Source: DATIYF01 sp035517775 (lineage in GTDB: Bacteria > Acidobacteriota > Terriglobia > Terriglobales > Acidobacteriaceae). Taken from it: DNA of 51,865 nt. Shown here in pieces: positions 1 through 6,047 of the stretch. Numbering within the stretch: position 1 is the first letter of the stretch; each line of letters begins with the position of its first letter. The position numbers and the translations under genes are program-made. The notes beneath the pieces were generated by a model. It searched no databases and had not been told where the DNA came from. It saw only the letters and a list, made by a program, of their open reading frames with translations. The stretch is taken from NCBI GenBank assembly GCA_035517775.1, contig DATIYF010000060.1, positions 1-51,865 of the forward strand, written 5' to 3'.

Positions 1-130
1 CGGGCAGCCAGTCTACGGCGCGAAGCAGATTGCGTCCGATCACCTCGTACACGTTCAGCGCCCGCCCGGAATTCTTGATCGCCCGAATTCCCGCCAGCCG
101 CTTGCCCGGGGTCTGCCCCTTCCAGGCCTT
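1..130 (-). pseudogene. RDD-domain fragment, out of frame with the upstream membrane gene
   Basis: Reading the minus strand from about position 130 to the window edge gives 43 codons with the hallmark RDD motif WKGQTPGKRLAGIRAI, followed by a segment ending NLLRAVDWLP. In RDD proteins this motif follows the second membrane helix, and the earlier helices that carry the Arg-Asp-Asp residues are missing. The fragment runs in a different frame from the membrane-protein start beside it and has no start codon or ribosome site of its own. It continues beyond the window, so the end of the RDD gene cannot be seen. A natural deletion fusion, a frameshift or an assembly join are all possible. Confidence 0.55.
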
Positions 131-408
131 TCCAGGTGCGCTTCCGAGACCGCAATTACAGTAGCTCCCTGGGAAGCGGCAGTTATGCCCAACGTGATGA
201 CCATAGTCGCCAGAAACCAAAAAATCCCGCCCATCGAGCCAAGCAGTGTGCTGGTGGTCTGCAGGGCCACGCCAGTCAGTTGAAAGGCGAGCAGTATCAG
301 GTGCGGAAGCGCAATGATTCCCACAAACAGCAGGAAATTTTTGCGGTAGAGGAAGAAGCTGCGGTCCAGTAATTCTCCCAGGCTTAGGGGGCGCAATTCC
401 GTCGGCAT
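55..408 (-). CDS. Truncated integral membrane protein, N-terminal part only
   Basis: The first 90 or so residues look like the start of a polytopic inner-membrane protein: a charged N-terminus with a GELLDRSFFLYRKN stretch, then hydrophobic segments at about 27-49 and 58-78. This start resembles membrane proteins of the glycerophosphodiester-phosphodiesterase membrane-domain type, which are normally much longer. After HLERP (about residue 95) the translation becomes Arg/Gly/Pro-rich and stops, with no family character. In the next frame the same DNA encodes an RDD-type segment (see the RDD entry). The likely explanation is a deletion or frameshift joining two membrane-protein genes. A GAGGTGG ribosome site lies just before the ATG. 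Function unknown. Confidence 0.5.
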   Translation of the reverse strand: MPTELRPLSLGELLDRSFFLYRKNFLLFVGIIALPHLILLAFQLTGVALQTTSTLLGSMGGIFWFLATMVITLGITAASQGATVIAVSEAHLERPGRGRPRASGWREFGRSRIPGGR

Positions 409-439
409 GGAGCCACCTCAGGAGGGAAACTGGCGGGTG

Positions 440-445
440 ATAATA
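440..445 (-). promoter_or_regulatory. Possible -10 box for the left-edge gene
   Basis: On the minus strand this reads TATTAT, about 31 bases before the ATG at 408. No convincing -35 hexamer is seen at 16-18 bases, so the call is weak. Confidence 0.25.
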
Positions 446-821
446 CCACAGGCGGATTGACCGGGCAGCAAAATACAAGCGGGTCGCTCTTCGCTTATTG
501 TTCGCCATCACGGCGGACGTCCAACATGCAATCTACAAGGGAAAACAGCACCCTGCGAGGCGGGCCAGCCGAATCCAGGATGTCGGCTTCGAAGATTGTC
601 CCGTCCTGGCCGGTAATATATTTAAAGAGATACTTGTCGGCGCCCAATATGTTTCCGACTCTACCCTGCCGGCTCAATCGTAGGTGAAGCTGCATAGATG
701 AGAATGCGCAAGCAATAAACACGCAGCCCTTCCACATACCCGCTTGCAGATAGCGCCCACTGGACGATCACACCGGAAATGTACAACGCATTTCTGTTTG
801 CGGAGGGTTTTACTCGGCGTA
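446..821. other. Intergenic stretch without a convincing gene
   Basis: This gap of nearly 400 bases is a little less GC-rich than its surroundings. Several short open frames exist. The most protein-like is minus 495-737 (80 codons, ending with a mixed hydrophilic segment), co-directional with the propeptide-like gene, but it has only a weak ribosome site and no recognisable motif. It could be a degraded gene or a small hypothetical. I see no terminator, repeat or RNA gene. Confidence 0.3.
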
Positions 822-1037
822 TTAGTCCAGCGAGCGCCGGATCTCAGGTTCAACAAAATGAGTCTTCTGGAGCTTACTCTGCAATCGCGCGGCCGCGTCT
901 TGACTGGCGTCAATCGTGACCATGTGGGGGTCGTCGGAGTTGACCAATGTTATGCCGGCCTCGCCGGCGACCGCGTCGCGGGCAGAAATGGCGGAGGCAC
1001 GCTCACTGCGGCGGGTTGTAACCAGGTAGCGGGGCAT
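822..1037 (-). CDS. Free-standing inhibitor-I9/propeptide-like small protein
   Basis: This 71-residue protein starts MPRYLVTTRR and ends EIRRSLD. It aligns along its length with the first 83 or so residues of the S8 protease encoded immediately upstream, which starts MPQYVLVNRR and has EPAVRRNL at the equivalent end. Subtilisin propeptides (inhibitor I9 fold) act as folding chaperones and tight inhibitors in cis or trans, so this could be a trans-acting inhibitor or chaperone for the neighbouring protease; that role is inferred. The ATG at 1037 was chosen because AGAGAGG precedes it by 4 bases; a TTG 24 bases upstream is also in frame. The start lies 26 bases after the protease stop, so the two are probably co-transcribed. 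Confidence 0.6.
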   Translation of the reverse strand: MPRYLVTTRRSERASAISARDAVAGEAGITLVNSDDPHMVTIDASQDAAARLQSKLQKTHFVEPEIRRSLD

Positions 1038-1063
1038 GCGGCCTCTCTTAGGGTCGCCCAATG

Positions 1064-2575
1064 CTACACGGTTGGCAAGCCCCGTCCTTCGAACTTGACC
1101 GGCAGACCGAAAGGCTTGCAGTGCTGAGCCAGCAGCAGGGCGGCGCGCTTGGAGCGCGAACTGTCCCGAGGCAGGGTTTTGTAGGTTGCATCCTGCGAGA
1201 GAATGACCGCCAGCGCGCCGCAGGCGGCCGGGCTCGCCATGGAAGTGCCATCCATCTCCATGTAAGCATCAGGGAAGCCCTTGCGCTCCGGCACGGTGGA
1301 GACGATTCCGACTCCCGGGGCGGCGCAGGCCAAGGTTGGCCCGAAGCAACTGAAGGAGGCGAGAAAAAGATTCTCGTGCCCCATCTTGGAAGCTTCGCGG
1401 GGGCGATTGTCGGCGGAAAAGGTTCCGGGCGCGGCCCAGCCGACTTTCCCGATCGCAGAGACAGCCATGCATTCAGGATAGGCGCCGGGAAATTCAATCG
1501 GGCCATTGTCATTTCCGGCCGAGCATATGCACAAGGTTCCCCGCTCGGCAGCATCGCGGATGGCGTCTTGTTCGGCTGCCGAACTGGGGCCACCGCCCAG
1601 GCTCATGTTGATCAGGTCGCACTGGTGGTCGCGGGAGAGGGAGTCAATGGCATTGATAATATCGGCCTGGGTGGGACCATCCTGGGGACCCTCTCCCTTG
1701 AATACCCGCGCGTGAAACAGATCGCATCCCGCTGCCATACCGGCATAGTCGCCGGCTTTGGTCGGCCTGGCGCCAACAATGCCCGTGGTATGGGTTCCGT
1801 GCTCGGCGACGTCCCGGGCCGCCGAAGAAGGAAGCACTTTACCGTCCACAAATGCACCCGCCAGCGTGACGTGGCTGAGATTGCGGTGGGGCCCGCAGCC
1901 GGTATCAATCACTCCAACTTTGATCCCAGCCCCGCGCGTGGTCTTGGAAACATCCACCCCCATCGCCTCGTGCCACCAACCGCTGCCTCCGGAGTTGGCT
2001 TTCGCGATGGGCAGGCATTCGACGGTCGCGCCCGAGGCGGGAGCCTCCGCCAGCATGATCCAGAAGCCCGCGTAGGGAATTGGTTCGACGAATGCAATCT
2101 GGAAACCGGCTGGCAGGGAGAATGACACCTTGCCTTTGGCATCGGTCTTCACCGTCGTGGTTTGAACCGAGCCGCCAGGATCGCGCAGATACAGCATCAC
2201 TTCAATATTGCCCAGAGGCTTGCCCGCGGCATTAATCGTGACTTTGTAGCTGCTTGCTCCTCTAAGTGTAAGTGCTGTCATTGCATGAGGCATGGCCGGC
2301 TGCAGCTCGATGGGAATTCGCCGGTGCAGATTGCGGCGGACCGCCGGCTCCAGAATGGAATCGGCCGGAAGAGTTGCCCGCATGGCCGCAACCTGGGCAG
2401 GATCGGCGTCAAGCAGAACCACTTGCCGGGCCAGCGGGTCTTCCGGCTGGTGGTCGGCCACAATGCGGGCGCTGGTCAGCATGCCGAGCGTCGCCTGCAC
2501 GCTGGCGCGGGAAGCGATCTTCGCGGTACTCGTGAACATGCCACTGCGGCGGTTGACCAGCACATATTGCGGCAT
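1064..2575 (-). CDS. S8 family (subtilisin-like) serine peptidase
   Basis: The 503-residue protein has three parts: an I9/propeptide-like N-terminal region (about 1-85), a beta-sandwich-like segment resembling carboxypeptidase-regulatory/Ig-like domains (about 108-180), and a subtilase domain (about 215-490). The triad is visible: Asp224 in GVIDTG, His259 in EHGTHTTGI and Ser445 in GTSMASPA, with the oxyanion Asn355 in SAGND. It should therefore be an active endopeptidase. No Sec or Tat signal peptide or lipobox is visible at the N-terminus, which is unusual for this family and suggests a cytoplasmic protein or non-classical export. A strong GGAGGAG site precedes the ATG. It sits 27 bases after the nucleoside-phosphorylase-like gene and 26 bases before the small propeptide-like gene, forming a three-gene unit. 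Confidence 0.93.
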   Translation of the reverse strand: MPQYVLVNRRSGMFTSTAKIASRASVQATLGMLTSARIVADHQPEDPLARQVVLLDADPAQVAAMRATLPADSILEPAVRRNLHRRIPIELQPAMPHAMTALTLRGASSYKVTINAAGKPLGNIEVMLYLRDPGGSVQTTTVKTDAKGKVSFSLPAGFQIAFVEPIPYAGFWIMLAEAPASGATVECLPIAKANSGGSGWWHEAMGVDVSKTTRGAGIKVGVIDTGCGPHRNLSHVTLAGAFVDGKVLPSSAARDVAEHGTHTTGIVGARPTKAGDYAGMAAGCDLFHARVFKGEGPQDGPTQADIINAIDSLSRDHQCDLINMSLGGGPSSAAEQDAIRDAAERGTLCICSAGNDNGPIEFPGAYPECMAVSAIGKVGWAAPGTFSADNRPREASKMGHENLFLASFSCFGPTLACAAPGVGIVSTVPERKGFPDAYMEMDGTSMASPAACGALAVILSQDATYKTLPRDSSRSKRAALLLAQHCKPFGLPVKFEGRGLPTV

Positions 2576-2602
2576 ACAAGCTCCTCCGCTCTCAGCAGTT
2601 GA

Positions 2603-3763
2603 CTACAGGGCGGCGACCAGGGCCCAGCACACGATCGCGCTGCACACCGAACTCCAGCGGCCATAACCTTTGTAGATCTGCGCCGCCACCTCGGCCTGCT
2701 GTTTCAGCGTGCCCTCGGCCTTGATCTGCGGGTCAGAGACGTTGCGCACCGCCAGCCAGCGCGGGGCCTGCCCTTGCCACTGACTCATGACCAGGCCGAG
2801 CACGGCATCGCCCATCTCCGAAACATCGCCCAGATGCTGCAACCCATAGTGATTGTCGGAGGTGTCGAAGCCAAAGAAATCCGTGGTCAATACTGCCGAG
2901 GTCAGTCCGGAACTCACCACGATCTTCGGCGGGCGCTTATTGTCCTTCGGCAGTTGCCCTTGGTTGGCCTTGAACAAAGTCTTCGCCTGCGAGAAGTACT
3001 TTCGAGCTGGCGCGCCATCTTTGTAACCGGCGGCGTGAAACGGCTCGGGCTTCAGCCATTTCAGGCAATCGAAGCGCACAATCGGGCTCACGATTACGTC
3101 TCCCACCTCTACCTGGTTCCCGATTCCGCCGGCGGTACCGGTCGTGAGCACCAGCTTGGGCTGCACTTCGGTGATGATCTGCCGCCAAACGTCTTGGTTG
3201 GGAAGGGTGCCATTTCCGGTGGGAAGCTTGCGCGTGTCCTGCGAGAGATGCGAGTCCGATTTGAAGACCACGACCTTCTTTCCGCCGATACTGGTCGTCC
3301 AATAGGCCCCCAGGCGCTTTGCCACCAGGGCAGGCGAACCCTTTCGCATCTTCTTCGAAATGGTGGCGAAGTTATGCGTATACGAGCGATAGTCGTTGCG
3401 GGAATCCTTGCCAGGAGTCAGCACCCGGCTGAGGGCGTGGCCTTCATCCACCGTCCAGGTCACCACCAGCACGTCGGCGCGCGGCAAGGGACTGCTGCCG
3501 CTGCCTGGCGCCGGCCCGGTCTTGGGCGCCAGCCCTTTGGGCCAGGGTATATCCGTGAACCGCGAAAGCCCGGTCGCCGTGGTAAAGGCCAGAAACTGCA
3601 GGCCTTCGGGCCCTTCCGAGTCGAAATCAATGATTTCGCGCTGCAGGTCCTCAGGGGCGCGGGTTTTGGCCGCCTGGGTAAAGGCAAAGGTCGTTTGCGG
3701 CGCTGGACGGGCAACCGGATCAAATCCCAGGTTCCGTTTCACCCATGCTCGATCGGCAGTCAT
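2603..3763 (-). CDS. Nucleoside phosphorylase-like (PNP/MTAN fold) protein
   Basis: The 386-residue protein has a nucleoside phosphorylase/nucleosidase fold from about residue 95. It starts with a beta-strand ADVLVVTWTVDEGHAL, continues with TGTAGGIG...VEVGDVIVSP, and has a late SEMGDAVLG segment where classical enzymes carry the MEME-type ribose-binding residues, followed by RNVSDPQI, whose Asp matches the base-activating Asp of the family. Extra features are a Pro/Gly-rich N-terminal region of about 95 residues and a short hydrophobic C-terminal tail (about 365-386). Similar domains serve in salvage and also as effectors or sensors in bacterial conflict systems. Pairing with a protease favours a specialised role over salvage, but the substrate cannot be read from sequence. 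A GGAGG site precedes the ATG. It is first gene of the operon. Confidence 0.78.
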   Translation of the reverse strand: MTADRAWVKRNLGFDPVARPAPQTTFAFTQAAKTRAPEDLQREIIDFDSEGPEGLQFLAFTTATGLSRFTDIPWPKGLAPKTGPAPGSGSSPLPRADVLVVTWTVDEGHALSRVLTPGKDSRNDYRSYTHNFATISKKMRKGSPALVAKRLGAYWTTSIGGKKVVVFKSDSHLSQDTRKLPTGNGTLPNQDVWRQIITEVQPKLVLTTGTAGGIGNQVEVGDVIVSPIVRFDCLKWLKPEPFHAAGYKDGAPARKYFSQAKTLFKANQGQLPKDNKRPPKIVVSSGLTSAVLTTDFFGFDTSDNHYGLQHLGDVSEMGDAVLGLVMSQWQGQAPRWLAVRNVSDPQIKAEGTLKQQAEVAAQIYKGYGRWSSVCSAIVCWALVAAL

Positions 3764-3900
3764 GTTTTGCCTCCAGCCCCGCGGCGTTCCACGGCCAAAA
3801 TTATGCTTTGGCTGCTGCTGCAGTTATTCCGAATAGTGGGTTGAGTCCGGATATCGTTACAGGGGAGAGTTAATTCGGCGGTGGCTCCCGGGAAACCGTT

Positions 3901-3978
3901 GAATCACGAAGGATACAAGGTTCACGAAGGCCTTGGGTTCATCGCTTTCTTGGTGTGCCCTCCTGCCCTTGGTGGTTA
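3901..3978. repeat. Imperfect inverted repeat with CACGAAGG-type arms
   Basis: The left arm (3901-3930) contains AATCACGAAGG and TTCACGAAGG, and the right arm (about 3949-3978) reads CTTGGTG...CCCTTGGTGGTTA, which is roughly its reverse complement with mismatches. Short intergenic elements built from CACGAAGG/CCTTGGTGG units are common in genomes of this type and resemble worn palindromic repeats. It should fold into a long imperfect hairpin in RNA or single-stranded DNA. Confidence 0.5.
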
Positions 3979-4024
3979 CGAGTTGTCAACAGGCTCGCCG
4001 AACTCGGCTGCCGGCTGTGTAAGT

Positions 4025-4030
4025 TATACT
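4025..4030 (+). promoter_or_regulatory. Possible -10 box of the ABC transporter operon
   Basis: TATACT inside AAGTTATACT lies 36 bases before the ATG. A very similar AAGTTATATACT precedes the kinase gene. No clear -35 is seen. Confidence 0.3.
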
Positions 4031-4066
4031 CTTGCAACACTCAGCGCTTGGCTGGCAAAGCTCACC

Positions 4067-5083
4067 ATGGCAATCGGCGTTCGAACCCACGATTTGCGGA
4101 AGGTTTATACCTCTGCGGCGCCGCTCGGGGCGGCGGGCGGCTTCATTGCGCGCTCCGATGCCAAAGGAAGCAAGCCGGCCAAAACCCAGATTGCCGCACT
4201 CGATGGCCTGAGCTTGGAAGTCCATCCCGGAGAGATTTTTGGCCTGCTGGGGCCGAATGGCGCCGGAAAGTCCACTACGGTCGGAGTGATGACCACCCGT
4301 GTGCGGCCTACCAGCGGGAAGGCCTGGATTGGCGAGCACGATGTTTGGCAGGAGCCCGCCGTCATCAAGCGGCTCATTGGCGTGGTTCCCCAGCGACCGA
4401 ACCTCGATTTTTCCCTGACCGCGCGCGAAATCCTGACTTTTCACGCTGCTTATTTTGGAATCGGCTCGCGCGAAAGAAGTGAGCGTGCCGACCTGCTGCT
4501 CGAGAAATTCAAGCTGGCTGACCGTGCGAATCAAATGGTGCGTGGTTTCTCCGGCGGTATGATGCAGCGGCTCTCGATTGCCCGCGCCATGATGCACAAT
4601 CCGGAGGTTCTGTTTCTCGACGAGCCGAGCGCCGGACTTGACCCGCAGACGCGAATTCTTCTCTGGGAGATCATTCGCGAGTACAACCAGGCGGGCAAGA
4701 CGATTCTGCTGACCACGCATTACATGGAAGAGGCGGACGCCCTGTGCCATCGCCTGACGATCATTGATCACGGCCGTATTCTGGCGCTTGGCACGCCGCC
4801 GGAGCTCAAGGCCTCGATTCCCGGAGGTTATCTGCTTCGCCTGCGCTTTGGCAACCAAACGGCCGATCTGTTGCAGCGCTTGCAGTCGCTGGCCGGGGTC
4901 CGTGAAGTCAAAGCGGCCGATGGTACTGGCGCCGACGTGTATGCCGACCGCGGCGGATCGCTGATCCCCGAGATCGCCGCAGTGGCGGTCTCCATCGGCG
5001 CCGAATTGTCAGACGTGCATATCTCAGAGCCCAGCCTGGAGAACCTGTTTTTGCACCACACCGGAAGGAGCCTGCGCGATTGA
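4067..5083 (+). CDS. ABC transporter ATP-binding protein, DrrA-type (ABC-2 exporter)
   Basis: This is the nucleotide-binding subunit of an ABC exporter (338 residues). Walker A is GPNGAGKST at 62-70, the ABC signature starts at FSGGMMQR (161-168), and Walker B ends at Asp185/Glu186 in LFLDEPSAG. A downstream TTHYMEEADALCHR segment carries the switch His. An inserted low-complexity stretch (about 14-42) separates the first strand from the rest, and the C-terminal 90 residues match the DrrA-type extension. ATG 4067 was chosen over an upstream in-frame start because homology begins at THDLRKVY and the upstream part crosses a repeat. The permease gene overlaps its stop codon. Likely cargo (lipid, glycan precursor or small molecule) cannot be told. 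Confidence 0.93.
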   Translation: MAIGVRTHDLRKVYTSAAPLGAAGGFIARSDAKGSKPAKTQIAALDGLSLEVHPGEIFGLLGPNGAGKSTTVGVMTTRVRPTSGKAWIGEHDVWQEPAVIKRLIGVVPQRPNLDFSLTAREILTFHAAYFGIGSRERSERADLLLEKFKLADRANQMVRGFSGGMMQRLSIARAMMHNPEVLFLDEPSAGLDPQTRILLWEIIREYNQAGKTILLTTHYMEEADALCHRLTIIDHGRILALGTPPELKASIPGGYLLRLRFGNQTADLLQRLQSLAGVREVKAADGTGADVYADRGGSLIPEIAAVAVSIGAELSDVHISEPSLENLFLHHTGRSLRD

Positions 5084-5850
5084 ACTGGAAAACTTTTGGC
5101 GCAATGCTGGCGCGCGACGCCCAGGTGGCCCGGCGCAATGCCATGCAGCTGTTTTTTCAGACTTTTCTGCAGCCGCTTTTGTTCGTATTCATCTTCGGTA
5201 AAGTGATGGTGGGCAGCGGCTACATGCCCTCCTATTACAAGAGCCTGCTGCTGCCGGGAATTATTGCCATCAGCATGGTATTCACGGGAATCTGGGCCGT
5301 GGCCATGCCGCTGATTGCGGAATTTCAGTGGACGCGTGAAATTGAAGACCGGCTGCTTGCCCCCATCAGCATTTCCTGGATCGCTATCGAGAAAGTGATC
5401 GCCGGCATGATTCAGGCGGTCGTGGCCGGACTGGTAGTGATCCCGCTCGCCTGGCTGGTGCTGCGGCCCGGCGTGGACCTGAGCGTCCATACGCCGGTCA
5501 GCTTCAGCGCTATTATCCTGCTGGTGGCGGCGTTTTCCGCCTGCGGTGGTCTGGCCCTGGGTTGCAGCATTAACCAGCAGCACATTGGCCTGATGTTCGG
5601 CATGGTCATCACGCCCATGATTTTTTTCGGCTGCACCTACTACCCGTGGAGCGCGCTGAAGACATTTCCCATCCTGCAGAAGCTGGTGCTGGTCAATCCG
5701 CTGGTCTATGCCAGCGAAGGCCTGCGCGCCACGCTGGTGCCGCAATTTCCGCATTTGGCGGTTTGGGCGGTTCTCACGGCACTGGTGCTCTTTGACGCCC
5801 TGCTCTTGGCGGTTGGCCTGCGCCAGTTCGATAAGAAAGCCGTCAGCTAA
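5080..5850 (+). CDS. ABC-2 type transporter permease
   Basis: The 256-residue inner-membrane protein has about six hydrophobic segments and the ABC-2 permease character, including FTREIEDRLLAPI-like text (here WTREIEDRLLAPI) after the second helix and a late VNPLVYASEGLRA segment, both typical of the family. It would form the channel with the ATPase encoded just upstream. The start is TTG at 5080, overlapping the ATPase stop as TTGA, with GGAAGGAG 9 bases before it, indicating translational coupling. An alternative ATG at 5104 would lack a well-placed ribosome site. Confidence 0.92.
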   Translation: MNWKTFGAMLARDAQVARRNAMQLFFQTFLQPLLFVFIFGKVMVGSGYMPSYYKSLLLPGIIAISMVFTGIWAVAMPLIAEFQWTREIEDRLLAPISISWIAIEKVIAGMIQAVVAGLVVIPLAWLVLRPGVDLSVHTPVSFSAIILLVAAFSACGGLALGCSINQQHIGLMFGMVITPMIFFGCTYYPWSALKTFPILQKLVLVNPLVYASEGLRATLVPQFPHLAVWAVLTALVLFDALLLAVGLRQFDKKAVS

Positions 5851-5920
5851 CGGCTCCTCATCCCTCCTGCCGTGGAAGATGCAAAACTCTTAAATGACGT
5901 TCAATTTCAGGACAATCCCT

Positions 5921-5950
5921 TTGGCCCGCATCCCGGCAAAGTTATATACT
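5921..5950 (+). promoter_or_regulatory. Possible sigma-70-like promoter of the Ser/Thr kinase gene
   Basis: TTGGCC (5921-5926) and TATACT (5945-5950) are separated by 18 bases, about 100 bases before the kinase ATG. The -10 matches well and the -35 moderately. Confidence 0.35.
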
Positions 5951-6047
5951 GCAACGATCTTGTGGATGCCGCGCCGGATCCAGAAGAACCAAGCACCCTT
6001 CCCACCGGGCACTGGGGTGCGGCCCGGGGCAGGGCAATCGGATCCTC

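Larger units (their letters stand above)
3764..4066. other. Divergent intergenic region with a degenerate inverted repeat
   Basis: This region lies between the minus-strand nucleosidase operon and the plus-strand ABC operon and should hold promoters for both. It contains the CACGAAGG-type inverted repeat at 3901-3978 and a possible -10 box at 4025-4030. A long in-frame upstream extension of the ABC gene crosses the repeat and is judged non-coding. Confidence 0.5.

Noticed and set aside
495..737. 80-codon minus-strand open frame with fairly protein-like sequence
   Set aside because: Weak ribosome site and no recognised motif; kept only as a remark in the intergenic entry.
1061..2125. Long plus-strand open frame opposite the S8 protease
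   Set aside because: It lies antisense to a gene with clear catalytic motifs, is rich in Arg/Gly/His and shows no domain; it is a shadow of GC-rich codon use.
3881..4066. Upstream in-frame extension of the ABC ATPase
   Set aside because: The extension crosses the CACGAAGG inverted repeat and is unlike the family; the ATG at 4067 fits homology.
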